Below, in pieces: positions 35,043-43,895 of a stretch of DNA of 64,000 nucleotides. The first letter of the stretch is position 1, and the number at the start of each line of letters is the position of its first letter. The stretch lies in NCBI GenBank assembly GCA_027324025.1, contig DAHVYW010000012.1, positions 1 through 64,000 of the forward strand. Reading direction: 5' to 3'. The stretch is from JAJZQD01 sp021847735 (GTDB lineage: Bacteria > Bacillota > Thermincolia > Thermincolales > UBA2595). The position numbers and the translations under genes are program-made. The notes under the pieces are model-generated. The model searched no databases. It worked only from the letters and a program-made list of their open reading frames with translations, and was not told the origin of the DNA.

Positions 35043-35282
35043 TTAACCACCAATCTTGTTAACTAACATAAATGCGATCAACAAACCATAGATTGTTAAG
35101 GTTTCCATAAAAGCTAAGGAAATAAAAAGAAGTGTTCTAACAGTACCGCTAACCTCAGGTTGGCGGGCAATACTTTCGAATGCCTTACCGGAAGCGATAC
35201 CCTGACCGATACCGGCACCTACAGCTGCAATACCTACTGCGAAAGCAGCACCGAGTGCGATTAAACCGCTAACTAATTGCAT
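35043..35282 (-). CDS. atpE: ATP synthase c subunit
   Basis: Rotor-ring proteolipid of 79 residues: two membrane helices joined by the polar loop ARQPE. The ion-binding carboxylate is Glu60 in LAFMETLTIYGL, with Gln27 (GAGIGQG) opposite it in helix 1. Gln27, Glu60, Thr61 and Tyr65 resemble sodium-binding c subunits in part, but plant and cyanobacterial proton-type rings also have Gln and MEALTIYGL, so ion use is undecided. ATG at 35282. It is followed by a hairpin before atpF. Confidence 0.97.
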   Translation of the reverse strand: MQLVSGLIALGAAFAVGIAAVGAGIGQGIASGKAFESIARQPEVSGTVRTLLFISLAFMETLTIYGLLIAFMLVNKIGG

Positions 35283-35320
35283 TTTTTTCCCCCCCTTCTC
35301 AGAACTTGAAAAATATAAAT

Positions 35321-36043
35321 TTAGTGATGTTCTTCAGTAGCTCCAGCTATATATGTGGAAGCTAGAAGTGTAAACACGAAAGCCTGGATGGCTCCCAGTA
35401 AAACACCCAAAACCATCATAGGTAACGGAACCAAAAGCGGAACCATTTTACCTAGTTCACCAATAATTGTTTCTTCACCGTATACGTTACCGTATAGACG
35501 AAGGGAGAGCGATACCGGACGTACCAGCTCTTCAATAAGATTAAGGATAAACAAAAATGCCATGGGTTGAAAAAAGTGTTTGAAAAACCCGAATCCTTTG
35601 GCTCTGATCCCAAAATAAAAGATAGACAGGAAAACAAGAATTGCCAGAGCCCCTGTAATACTGACGTTTGATGTAGGCGGAACAAATCCCTTTATCATAG
35701 CGGCACCGGGAATTAATCCCGAGTAATTGGATAACAAAATGTACAAAAAGCAAGTTGCCAAAAACGGCCCGTACTTTCTAGCCCTGTCTTCCCCCATCAT
35801 GCCGCCAAAGAAACCGAATAAACCTTCTACAATATATTCCCAAACATTTTGTATTCCCTGGGGCAGCCTTTTCATATTTTTGGTGGCAAGCCACGCGGTA
35901 AATGCGAGGATAAACATGATTACCCATGAAGTAATAACAAAATTATAAATTGGCAAGTGATAATTAGTTCCCGGAATTGCCAAGTTAAATAACGGGTCTA
36001 CGGGTCCGTGATGCATTCCTCCTCCTTCTCCTCCTGATGACAA
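35321..36043 (-). CDS. atpB: ATP synthase a subunit
   Basis: Stator channel subunit of Fo with five to six membrane helices. The essential arginine lies in LVRPVSLSLRLYGN and the C-terminal helix includes GAIQAFVFTLLASTYI. I chose TTG at 36043 because it follows AAGGAGGTGGAAATA, an ideal ribosome site; the ATG at 36061 has none and an ATG at 36016 is a further option. The N-terminus (MSSGGEGGGMHHG) is Gly- and His-rich. It follows the AtpI-like gene by 50 bases. Confidence 0.94.
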   Translation of the reverse strand: MSSGGEGGGMHHGPVDPLFNLAIPGTNYHLPIYNFVITSWVIMFILAFTAWLATKNMKRLPQGIQNVWEYIVEGLFGFFGGMMGEDRARKYGPFLATCFLYILLSNYSGLIPGAAMIKGFVPPTSNVSITGALAILVFLSIFYFGIRAKGFGFFKHFFQPMAFLFILNLIEELVRPVSLSLRLYGNVYGEETIIGELGKMVPLLVPLPMMVLGVLLGAIQAFVFTLLASTYIAGATEEHH

Positions 36044-36093
36044 TATTTCCACCTCCTTCATTTAAACTTTTATAAAGGTAACTAATTAAAAAG

Positions 36094-36627
36094 TTATAAT
36101 TTCAGATTCCCTTCGGAATCTTCAAACCTGGAGTCATTTTTAAATGTGTCATCAAAATCCAAACCGGGAAAACGCAAGCCCGCTTCCTGGTCCTCTTTGG
36201 GAACAACAACATTCGTAATTGGCCGCGAAACCTCGGTTTGCTTGTTCCACCACTCGTCATCAGTATGCTTTACTATAAAGACCCCCATTATCATCTTCGG
36301 TAACAGGATGCCTGCAAAAGTTCCTACCCCAACAAGGAAGTGGGTTCTCGGTATAACCAGATAAAGAACTATCACTATTAGCCAAAACCTTACATGGTAA
36401 CTGACAAAACTGATTACTCTGGCTAAACCGGGAGAGGCTGCCCGCATGGCAACATCAAGAATTACAGCTACTACCTTATAGTTAACAATAGATAATACCA
36501 CCCCAAAACCCAAACCGTAGGCGAACTGCTCTTTTCCGAAATAATATGTAAGACCACCTATCAGTAGTGTTGCAATCAAGGTCCACTTAGCTATCCCTCG
36601 CTGCACTTGGGGCGTATCCACTGCCAT
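36094..36627 (-). CDS. atpI: ATP synthase subunit I-like membrane protein
   Basis: Small membrane protein of 177 residues with four hydrophobic helices in the first 120 residues and a charged cytosolic tail. Position between atpZ and atpB and the overall layout match AtpI, which helps assemble the c ring. The C-terminal tail of about 55 residues (from EDQEAGLRFPGL onward) is longer than in Bacillus AtpI. ATG at 36627, 3 bases after the atpZ stop. Sequence conservation in this family is low, so the call rests mostly on location. Confidence 0.8.
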   Translation of the reverse strand: MAVDTPQVQRGIAKWTLIATLLIGGLTYYFGKEQFAYGLGFGVVLSIVNYKVVAVILDVAMRAASPGLARVISFVSYHVRFWLIVIVLYLVIPRTHFLVGVGTFAGILLPKMIMGVFIVKHTDDEWWNKQTEVSRPITNVVVPKEDQEAGLRFPGLDFDDTFKNDSRFEDSEGNLKL

Positions 36628-36630
36628 GCA

Positions 36631-36852
36631 CTAGTCCCCTCCCTTTTTGGGAAAGGCCAGGTCGTACAGAGACTTAAGACCGGCCGCCGTCCCCAGGAGA
36701 AACATAATCAAAGTCAACCAGGGACTAGTCCCAAGGTGCTTGTCTAACCAACTCCCGGCAAGATAACCAAATAGCACGGAAGCCGCCATAGTCACCCCAG
36801 CGGACATAATAAGACCCACACCTCTATATCCCTGGTCTTTATCGCCTTTCAT
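36631..36852 (-). CDS. atpZ: AtpZ/AtpI family small membrane protein
   Basis: First gene of the ATP synthase operon. The 73-residue protein has two membrane helices with the intervening motif GYLAGSWLDKHLG typical of AtpZ (gene 1 / AtpQ family), and ends in a basic tail. AtpZ proteins with AtpI have been linked to magnesium or calcium transport or to c-ring assembly. ATG at 36850-36852 is preceded by AGAGGGTGAAAAT. Upstream 36853-37139 (287 bp) is AT-rich and holds no gene; it should contain the operon promoter, but I found no clear consensus. Confidence 0.85.
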   Translation of the reverse strand: MKGDKDQGYRGVGLIMSAGVTMAASVLFGYLAGSWLDKHLGTSPWLTLIMFLLGTAAGLKSLYDLAFPKKGGD

Positions 36853-37139
36853 ATTTTCACCCTCTTTATGGGGCTTCTGGAAAGAACATCATCAGAAACC
36901 AGTGCGAGTAACAGTCTTGTACAGTATATTGAGCCACAGGAGAAAATATTTCTTAATTCTCAAAATTTTTCGAACTCGTTGCCCTTATAAAAAGACATAA
37001 AGATATCCCCCCCCATCAATGCGGAAGGTCTATATTTTATGCCTGATGTCAGAGCAAAATTTACAACGTACTCTATATTCTCTGTTTTTTTACAATTTCC
37101 TTTTTTTTGAGGATAATTTTTAAATTTTTTTTCACAAAT

Positions 37140-38300
37140 TTACTGTGTTATGAACTCTCGGGGTTTGCTGCCCCCCAGGTTACAGAAATACTTAAGCCCC
37201 GCGGCTATTCTGGCGCACGCTTTGCCATCCCCATAAGGGTTGACCGCATTTGCCATTTTATCATATTGGGTCCTGTCTTCCAAAAGGGTTTGGCAGGCAT
37301 TGAAAATCGCATCCCTATTTGTACCAACCATCTGCACGGTGCCAGCATCTATTGCCTCCGGCCTTTCGGTTGTGTCTCTTAGCACTAACACCGGTTTTCC
37401 TAAAGACGGTGCTTCTTCCTGAAGCCCTCCTGAATCGGTTAAGACTAAATAAGCCTTGTTCATTAGGTTGACCATCGGCGCGTATTCCAGCGGGTCGATA
37501 AGGTGTACCCTCGGCAGCCCTCCCAGAACCGACTCAACGATTTGTCTGATCTTTGGATTTTTATGGACCGGAAAAACCACCTCCACATCACTGTGTTTTT
37601 CCACTACAGCCCGCAACGCCCCATATACGTTGCGCATCGGTTCGCCCAGGTTTTCCCGGCGGTGAGTGGTAACTACTAGAACTCTGCTTTTAGTGTAATC
37701 AATTGCGTCCAGGACAGGATTGTTGAAGGCATATGAATCCTTCACAGTTGCCAGTAAAGCATCAATAACCGTATTCCCGGTAACTAGTATGGATTCCGGG
37801 TTTACCCCTTCTTTTAATAGGTTAGATTTTGCGGTTACCGTTGGTGCAAAGTGAATATCGGCAATGGCACCCGTTAGTCTCCTGTTCATTTCTTCGGGAA
37901 ACGGTGAATATTTGTTCCCGGTACGCAGGCCGGCCTCAACATGGCCGACCTTGATTTGGCGGTAAAATGCCGCTAAACCGGCTACAAAAGTAGTAGTAGT
38001 ATCCCCATGTACCAAAACAATATCCGGTGCTGCCTCGTCAAGGATTTCGCCTAGTCCGGTCAAAGCCCTGGTCGTAATTTCATATAATGTTTGATTAGGC
38101 AGCATTATATTTAAATCATATGCCGGTGTTATCCGAAATAATTCCAAAACCTGGTCCAGCATTTCCCGGTGTTGAGCCGTTACAGCAACACTGCACCTGA
38201 TTTGGTCAGGATGTCTTTCCAGTTCTTTGACAAGGGGGGCCATTTTTATTGCCTCCGGGCGAGTTCCGAAAATAGCCAGGACATTAAGAATACTCATCAT
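37140..38300 (-). CDS. wecB: UDP-N-acetylglucosamine 2-epimerase
   Basis: Converts UDP-GlcNAc to UDP-ManNAc for cell-wall polymer synthesis (MnaA/WecB). The 386-residue protein has FGTRPEAIKMAPLV, VHGDTTTTF, HVEAGLRTGN, PFPEEMNRRL, VTTHRRENLG and TDSGGLQEEAPSLGKPVL, all hallmarks of the non-hydrolysing epimerase. ATG at 38300, 15 bases after the glyA stop. The same gene occupies this place (mnaA) in Bacillus next to the atp operon. Its product may feed the secondary cell-wall polymer that anchors the SLH proteins. Confidence 0.96.
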   Translation of the reverse strand: MMSILNVLAIFGTRPEAIKMAPLVKELERHPDQIRCSVAVTAQHREMLDQVLELFRITPAYDLNIMLPNQTLYEITTRALTGLGEILDEAAPDIVLVHGDTTTTFVAGLAAFYRQIKVGHVEAGLRTGNKYSPFPEEMNRRLTGAIADIHFAPTVTAKSNLLKEGVNPESILVTGNTVIDALLATVKDSYAFNNPVLDAIDYTKSRVLVVTTHRRENLGEPMRNVYGALRAVVEKHSDVEVVFPVHKNPKIRQIVESVLGGLPRVHLIDPLEYAPMVNLMNKAYLVLTDSGGLQEEAPSLGKPVLVLRDTTERPEAIDAGTVQMVGTNRDAIFNACQTLLEDRTQYDKMANAVNPYGDGKACARIAAGLKYFCNLGGSKPREFITQ

Positions 38301-38315
38301 TCACCTCGTAATCCA

Positions 38316-39563
38316 TTAACTATACAATGGGAATTGGTTGCACAATTCATGAACCATATTTTTCGCTTTTGCCAGGTAAACATCGTTATCTCTATGGGCA
38401 ATCGAGGTGTCGATAATCTCGGCCACCAGTTCCATCGCTTCTTCTTTCATGCCCCTGCTGGTAGCTGCAGGAGTCCCAATTCTGATGCCGCTTGTAATCT
38501 GGGGGCTTTGGGGGTCAAAGGGGATTGAGTTTTTATTCACCGTAACACCCACTCTATCTAGAATCTTTTCGGCTTCTTTCCCTGTAATATCCTTGTTTCG
38601 CAAGTCAACAAGCATTAGGTGGTTGTCCGTTCCACCGGAAACGAGATTAAAATTCCTCTTTGTTAACGCGCTGGCCAGAGCCTTGGCATTTTTCACAACC
38701 TGTTCCTGGTAATCCTTAAATTCTGGGGTCAGCGCTTCCTTGAGCGCCACGGCCTTTGCTGCAATGACATGCATTAAGGGGCCTCCCTGGATGCCGGGGA
38801 AAACTGACTTATCTATTGCTGCCGCATATTTCTGTTTACAGAGAATCATGCCTCCCCTGGGCCCGCGAAGGGTCTTATGGGTAGTTGTTGTAACAAAATC
38901 AGCGTGAGGGACAGGTGTGGGATGGAGACCTACGGCAACTAGACCGGCAATGTGGGCCATATCCACCATCAGCATGGCTCCAACCTCTTCCGCTATCTCC
39001 TTAAGCTGAACAAAGTCAATTATTCTAGGATAGGCGCTGGCCCCGGCGACAATCATTTTAGGTTTATGCTGAAAAGCCAGGGCAAAAACCTTCTCGTAAT
39101 TAATCCTGCCTGTATCTTCTTCAACTCCGTAAGCAGCAAAGTTGTAGTACTTCCCGGACATATTGACAGGGCTGCCGTGGGTCAGATGCCCTCCGTGGCT
39201 GAGATTCATACCCAGTACTTTATCACCGGGCTTCAACATTGCGAAATATACGGACATGTTGGCCTGAGCCCCCGAATGGGGCTGAACATTGGCGTGTTCG
39301 GCATCAAAGAGCTTTTTTGCCCTTTCTATAGCCAGGGTTTCCACAATATCAACATATTCACATCCGCCGTAATAGCGTTTGCCGGGGTACCCTTCGGCAT
39401 ATTTGTTGGTCAGCACGGCTCCCTGAGCAGCCATTACTGCCACACTCACAAAGTTTTCTGAGGCAATAAGTTCAATATTGTGTTGCTGTCTATGTTTTTC
39501 TTTCGCGATTGCTTCGGCAACTTCCGGGTCAATTTGTTTTACAAAATAAAGTTCATCATCCAC
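38316..39563 (-). CDS. glyA: serine hydroxymethyltransferase
   Basis: PLP enzyme interconverting serine and glycine with tetrahydrofolate, supplying one-carbon units. The 415-residue protein shows IELIASENFVS, QPHSGAQANMSVYFAML, and the PLP-lysine region VTTTTHKTLRGPRGGMILC. GTG start at 39563 with AGGGGAGGAACACAGA. In an operon with rpiB upstream and wecB downstream; upp, which follows glyA in Bacillus, is absent here. Confidence 0.98.
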   Translation of the reverse strand: MDDELYFVKQIDPEVAEAIAKEKHRQQHNIELIASENFVSVAVMAAQGAVLTNKYAEGYPGKRYYGGCEYVDIVETLAIERAKKLFDAEHANVQPHSGAQANMSVYFAMLKPGDKVLGMNLSHGGHLTHGSPVNMSGKYYNFAAYGVEEDTGRINYEKVFALAFQHKPKMIVAGASAYPRIIDFVQLKEIAEEVGAMLMVDMAHIAGLVAVGLHPTPVPHADFVTTTTHKTLRGPRGGMILCKQKYAAAIDKSVFPGIQGGPLMHVIAAKAVALKEALTPEFKDYQEQVVKNAKALASALTKRNFNLVSGGTDNHLMLVDLRNKDITGKEAEKILDRVGVTVNKNSIPFDPQSPQITSGIRIGTPAATSRGMKEEAMELVAEIIDTSIAHRDNDVYLAKAKNMVHELCNQFPLYS

Positions 39564-39618
39564 TCTGTGTTCCTCCCCTAATTATCTACAGCCTTCACCG
39601 AGATAAAGCTCAAAGGCC

Positions 39619-40080
39619 TTAAGGATCGTTATTCGAAGTTTCAATATCGGATATCTTCTGTACCCTGCGGGCATGACGTCCACCTGCAAAGTCGGTTTCC
39701 AACCAAATATTCACAATATCCCTGGCCAAACCGGGGCCTATGACCCGCTCGCCCATGGTAAGGATATTTGCATTATTATGCTCTCGGGAAGCCCTGGCCG
39801 AAAAAGTATCATGACACAGAGCAGCCCGGATCCCCGGAAGCTTGTTAGCCACAATCCCTATGCCTATGCCTGTCCCGCAAATCAATATCCCTCTGTCAAA
39901 ATGGCCGTCCCGGACAGCCCGGGCTACCTCCAGAGCAATGTCAGGGTAGTCAACGGATTCTTCGGAAAACGTGCCAAAATCTTTAAAATCGTACCCTTTT
40001 TCCTGAAGCAGCTTTCTAATTTCTTCTTTCAGTTTGAATCCTCCGTGGTCACAACCTACTGCCAGCTTTAAACTGCCCAC
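39619..40080 (-). CDS. rpiB: ribose-5-phosphate isomerase B
   Basis: Pentose phosphate pathway isomerase of 153 residues. GCDHGGFKLKEEI, ILICGTGIGIGIVANKLPGI and HDTFSARASREHNNANIL are the conserved catalytic and substrate segments. GTG start at 40080 with AGGAGGAAGAGCAA. It lies 118 bases after ywlE and 55 before glyA, the same neighbours as Bacillus ywlF. Confidence 0.96.
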   Translation of the reverse strand: MGSLKLAVGCDHGGFKLKEEIRKLLQEKGYDFKDFGTFSEESVDYPDIALEVARAVRDGHFDRGILICGTGIGIGIVANKLPGIRAALCHDTFSARASREHNNANILTMGERVIGPGLARDIVNIWLETDFAGGRHARRVQKISDIETSNNDP

Positions 40081-40198
40081 TTGCTCTTCCTCCTGCCAGC
40101 GATATTCGTATTTCTACATAACTTTACATCTTCTACATGAAGCGTTGTTTCCCTTTTGGAAATATCTGCCTATAGAATAAGAATCTACCTTGTATTAT

Positions 40199-40666
40199 TT
40201 ACGGGGCCTGTTTTAATATCTTATGAAAAGCTATGTCAACAAGTTCCTCAATTTCCCGGGCACATTGTTTGTAGATGTCAACCGGCAGACCAAAAGGGTC
40301 AGAAATGTCCAAACCCGATTTGCCGGCAAATTCGGCAAGGGTAAATACCTTTGAGGCTTCACCCGGGTACAACGCAACCAGGGTCCGCTTGTGATTTCCG
40401 GTCATGGTTAGGATTAAATCGGATTCCCTAGCTGTCTCATGGCAAAACTGTCTGGCCCTATGGCCTGTCAAGTCTATACCGGCCGCCCCCATTACTTCCA
40501 CGGCCCGGGGCGAGGCAGGGCTGCCCGGACCGGCTGCCGCGAGGCCTGCCGATGCCAGTTCAATGTTCCCGACACCGTCAGGGTGGGCCTTCAGCCATTT
40601 TCTGGCCAGCGCTTCGGCCATACTGCTGCGGCATGTATTTCCGGTGCAAACAAAAACAACTTTCAA
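40199..40666 (-). CDS. ywlE: low-molecular-weight protein phosphatase, YwlE-type
   Basis: Probable protein-arginine phosphatase of about 155 residues. The P-loop CTGNTCRSSMAEA has the nucleophilic Cys and Arg, and the acid loop DISDPFGLPVD supplies the general-acid Asp. The Thr in CTGNT is the residue linked to phosphoarginine preference in Bacillus YwlE. I chose TTG at 40666 (MKVVFVCTGN) with GGGGGTGG before it; a GTG 5 codons earlier is possible. It sits between tsaC and rpiB as in Bacillus. No McsB kinase is in the window. Confidence 0.9.
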   Translation of the reverse strand: MKVVFVCTGNTCRSSMAEALARKWLKAHPDGVGNIELASAGLAAAGPGSPASPRAVEVMGAAGIDLTGHRARQFCHETARESDLILTMTGNHKRTLVALYPGEASKVFTLAEFAGKSGLDISDPFGLPVDIYKQCAREIEELVDIAFHKILKQAP

Positions 40667-40714
40667 GAATACCACCCCCACTGTTGACTGCCCATTGTTA
40701 TTATGTACATGGGG

Positions 40715-41776
40715 CTATATGTATATTACCTTGTTGCCGGCGGCCTTTTTTAGCCGGTTCATTATCGCTATTCCAATTCCGCTCTCGGGATAGCCTTCGG
40801 CAATGATGACGTCAACATCCTCTTCGTCCAAATACCGCAGTCCATAAAAGAGATTTTGTGCCACCGTTTCAAGTCTGGCGCGGCTGCCCACGGTAAAAAC
40901 CTCGTCACTGCAGTAACCCCTGGCTGTTTCGGTGGAAGCCAGCACCCCTGCCTTTTGGTTCTTGGCGCGATAATCTGCAATAAGTTCGGCAACCTTTTCA
41001 AATATAACAGTATAGTCTTCTCCGGTTACAACAACTACATCGGCCCTAGGGGAGTAATGGGTATATTTCATCCCGGGCGACCTGGGTGTCCCAAGGGACC
41101 CCTTATCCCCAGCTGAGTTTTCCATTTCCACACGTCCGAGAATGCCTTCAATATCGTCCCTGGTGACACCACCGGGCCTAAGAATAACCGGTGGCTCCGA
41201 AGTAAGGTCAAGTACCGTTGATTCCAAGCCTACCCGGCAGGCACCACCGTCCACAACCATGTCGATTTTCCCCGTCAGGTCCTGTAATACATGCTGAGCC
41301 GTTGTAGGGCTAGGCTTACCCGAGGTATTAGCGGAGGGGGCGGCCAGGGGCACCCCGGCAGCTTTGATCAGTTCAAGGGCCACCGGATGATCCGGCATCC
41401 GGACAGCCACCGTGCTCAAACCGGCCGTCACCCCATCGGGGATTCCCGGTTTTTTGGACAGGACTACCGTTAACGGCCCAGGCCAAAAAGCCTCCATCAC
41501 CCTTTGGGCCGGTACTGTAACGTCATCGGATAAATCGTAGACCTGGCTGACATCGGAAATGTGAACAATTAACGGGTTGTCGGCCGGTCGGCCTTTGGCT
41601 TTAAAGATGGCGGCTACCGCTTCGGAATTCGTGACATTAGCCCCTAACCCATAAACGGTTTCCGTCGGGAAGGCAACCAGGCCACCATTCCGCAGTATCG
41701 TGCCGGCCTCACTGATAGCACCTTTTGACGGATCAGCCGGGTCTATTTTAATATATTTTGTTTCCTTGCCTTTCAA
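40715..41776 (-). CDS. tsaC: threonylcarbamoyl-AMP synthase (Sua5/YwlC)
   Basis: Makes threonylcarbamoyl-AMP for the t6A modification of tRNAs decoding ANN codons. The 354-residue protein has the full Sua5 layout: an N-terminal YrdC domain (FPTETVYGLGANV, KAKGRPADNPLIVHI, PSANTSGKPSPT) and a C-terminal Sua5 domain (SPGMKYTHYSP, AEGYPESGIGIAIMNRLKKA). I chose TTG at 41776 following AAGAGGTG; a GTG three codons earlier is also in frame. Located between prmC and ywlE. Confidence 0.95.
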   Translation of the reverse strand: MKGKETKYIKIDPADPSKGAISEAGTILRNGGLVAFPTETVYGLGANVTNSEAVAAIFKAKGRPADNPLIVHISDVSQVYDLSDDVTVPAQRVMEAFWPGPLTVVLSKKPGIPDGVTAGLSTVAVRMPDHPVALELIKAAGVPLAAPSANTSGKPSPTTAQHVLQDLTGKIDMVVDGGACRVGLESTVLDLTSEPPVILRPGGVTRDDIEGILGRVEMENSAGDKGSLGTPRSPGMKYTHYSPRADVVVVTGEDYTVIFEKVAELIADYRAKNQKAGVLASTETARGYCSDEVFTVGSRARLETVAQNLFYGLRYLDEEDVDVIIAEGYPESGIGIAIMNRLKKAAGNKVIYI

Positions 41777-41850
41777 AAATAACACCTCTTACAAAACTCC
41801 GGCTTTTTGTTTGCAACCTCCAAGTAGATTTGCGTGCTCAGTTCTCCCTT

Positions 41851-41965
41851 ATCCCAATTCCAAGACTCCACCTTCTAGAAGGTGGAGTTTCCACTTTTCT
41901 GCTTCAGTGGAGGTAGAGTCCCCCACTGAAGTTTCGATGTTCAGCTTTAGCTGAACGAGTTCACT
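41851..41965 (-). repeat. 115-bp three-hairpin repeat, family A copy 3
   Basis: Same element and length as the others, inverted. Its third hairpin is a perfect 18-base palindrome (CCACCTTCTAGAAGGTGG), where other copies have an unpaired loop; the middle stem has one mismatch. It lies 8 bases beyond the prmC stop, in the gap where Bacillus has spoIIR. Confidence 0.95.
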
Positions 41966-41973
41966 GGCACTTT

Positions 41974-42828
41974 TCAAGGTTTGTAAGCTTTGACCAGGCG
42001 TTCCAGCCCAGCTAAGTCCCGTATCACTTGTATATTTTGATAGCCCACCCCGGTAAGGAAGGCCAGGAGCTGAACTGCCTGCCCATAACCAATTTCCAGC
42101 AATATAGCCCCGCCTGTTTTGAGTAATTCAAAGGCCCGGGGGCACAGTTCCCGGTATTTCTCCAATCCTCCGGGTCCGCCGTCCAGCGCTTTTGCCGGCT
42201 CGTACCCGCGGACATCTACCGGTAGGTTGTCCATTTCGGAAGATGGAATATACGGAAGGTTAGCGGCGACAAGATCAAAGCACCCGTAGTGTTCGGATTT
42301 AACCAGGGGGTCCACTAAATTTCCCTTAAGAAAAGTAACCCTGCCTGCCACGCCGTGGAGTACTGCGTTATGCCGGGCAACTGCCAGGGCTTCCGCTGAA
42401 ATATCAATGGCGGTAACCCGGCTGCCGGGCAGGTAGTAAGCCATGGATACTGCTATCGCCCCGCTCCCAGTACCTACGTCAATAATACGTAGAGGCTTTA
42501 TCGCTAAAGCCTCTTCAACAAGCAGCTCTGTTTCCGGCCGGGGAACCAGGACATCCCTGTTAACCCGAAACGGCAAAGACATAAATTCCTTAACTCCGGT
42601 GATATAGGCCACTGGTTCACGGGCAGCGCGCCTTTCGACCAGGGAGAAGTACTTCGTCAGCCTTTCGGGTGAAACCGCGTCCTCACTTTTAATGTAAAGG
42701 TCCGGGCGGGACAAATTTAACACAGCGGCCATTATCACCTCAGCATCAAGGCGGGGTGTTTCTAACCCGTTCATCCGCAAAGTTTCCGTAGCCATAGCCA
42801 AAGTTTCCCTGATAGTAGGAGAAGGCAT
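41974..42828 (-). CDS. prmC: peptide chain release factor glutamine methyltransferase
   Basis: Methylates the GGQ glutamine of release factors with S-adenosylmethionine. The 284-residue protein has an N-terminal helical domain, the SAM motif IDVGTGSGAIAVSMAYYL and the substrate motif AANLPYIP. The usual NPPY is NLPY here, a variant seen in some relatives. ATG at 42828 overlaps the prfA stop by one base, so the methylase and its target are co-translated. Confidence 0.93.
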   Translation of the reverse strand: MPSPTIRETLAMATETLRMNGLETPRLDAEVIMAAVLNLSRPDLYIKSEDAVSPERLTKYFSLVERRAAREPVAYITGVKEFMSLPFRVNRDVLVPRPETELLVEEALAIKPLRIIDVGTGSGAIAVSMAYYLPGSRVTAIDISAEALAVARHNAVLHGVAGRVTFLKGNLVDPLVKSEHYGCFDLVAANLPYIPSSEMDNLPVDVRGYEPAKALDGGPGGLEKYRELCPRAFELLKTGGAILLEIGYGQAVQLLAFLTGVGYQNIQVIRDLAGLERLVKAYKP

Positions 42829-43895
42829 TATTCCACCTGCTTTAATTTCTCCGCCTGGTCGGTTGTAATTAATGCTTCAATTATTTCTTCCAGGTCACCC
42901 TCAAGAATTTGTGTCAACCTGTGCAGGGTGAGGCCTATCCGGTGGTCGGAAATCCGGCCCTGAGGGAAATTGTATGTTCTTATCCGTTCACTGCGGTCCC
43001 CTGTACCGACCTGGCTCTTCCTGGCGTTAGCCACCTGAGCGTTGTGTTCGTCCTGGGCCTTGTCAAGCAGCCTGGCCCGGAGCACCTTCATAGCTTTATC
43101 CTTGTTTTTATGCTGAGACTTTTCGTCTTGGCAGGAAACAACAAAGCCAGTGGGAATATGGGTAATTCTGACCGCCGATTGAGTCGTGTTGACCGACTGG
43201 CCGCCGGGGCCGCTGGAACAAAACACATCTATTCTCAAATCATTGGGGTCAATATCAATATCAACTTCTTCCGCTTCAGGCAGCACGGCTACAGTAACCG
43301 TTGAAGTATGAATGCGGCCCGAGGACTCCGTGGACGGTACCCTCTGCACCCGGTGGACACCGCTTTCAAATTTTAATCTACTGTATGCCCCCTGGCCCTC
43401 AATAAGGAAAATAATCTCCTTGATGCCGCCGATATCAGTAGCATTGGTGCTCAGGACCTCTGTCCGCCAGCCTTTCGTTTCAGCATAACGGCTGTACATG
43501 CGAAACAGATCCCCGGCAAACAGCGCTGCTTCCTCACCGCCGGCGCCACCCCGAATTTCCATAATAACGTTTTTGTCGTCATTGGGGTCCTTTGGCAGCA
43601 ACAGCACTTTGAGCTTCTGCTCAAGTTCTTCTTGTGTACCTTTAAGTTCTTCCAATTCAAGCTGAACCATTTCCCGGAACTCGTCTTCAAGTTTGTCTTC
43701 CAGCATTTCCCGGGCATCTTTTATACTCTGAACCGTCTTCTTGTATTCCCTGAAGGCAGCAACTACATCAGTTAAGGCAGCGTTTGCCTTAGCATGTTTC
43801 TGCCATTCAACCTGATTGCCCATAACTTCAGGGTCACTCAAGAGCCTGCCTAATTCTTCATATTTGTCTTCCAGAGCCTGTAATTTGTCAATCAT
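42828..43895 (-). CDS. prfA: peptide chain release factor 1
   Basis: Recognises UAA and UAG stop codons and triggers peptide release. The 355-residue protein has the GGQ loop SSGPGGQSVNTTQSAVRITH and the conserved domain 2 and 3 blocks RGGAGGEEAALFAGDLFRMY and VHRVQRVPSTESSGRIHTST; the anticodon-like PxT is PST in that second block. It overlaps prmC by 1 base and yqhQ by 4 bases (ATGA). Confidence 0.98.
   Translation of the reverse strand: MIDKLQALEDKYEELGRLLSDPEVMGNQVEWQKHAKANAALTDVVAAFREYKKTVQSIKDAREMLEDKLEDEFREMVQLELEELKGTQEELEQKLKVLLLPKDPNDDKNVIMEIRGGAGGEEAALFAGDLFRMYSRYAETKGWRTEVLSTNATDIGGIKEIIFLIEGQGAYSRLKFESGVHRVQRVPSTESSGRIHTSTVTVAVLPEAEEVDIDIDPNDLRIDVFCSSGPGGQSVNTTQSAVRITHIPTGFVVSCQDEKSQHKNKDKAMKVLRARLLDKAQDEHNAQVANARKSQVGTGDRSERIRTYNFPQGRISDHRIGLTLHRLTQILEGDLEEIIEALITTDQAEKLKQVE

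Noticed and set aside
36853..37139. Promoter of the atp operon
   Set aside because: Several partial -35/-10 pairs exist in this AT-rich gap, but none is good enough to prefer.
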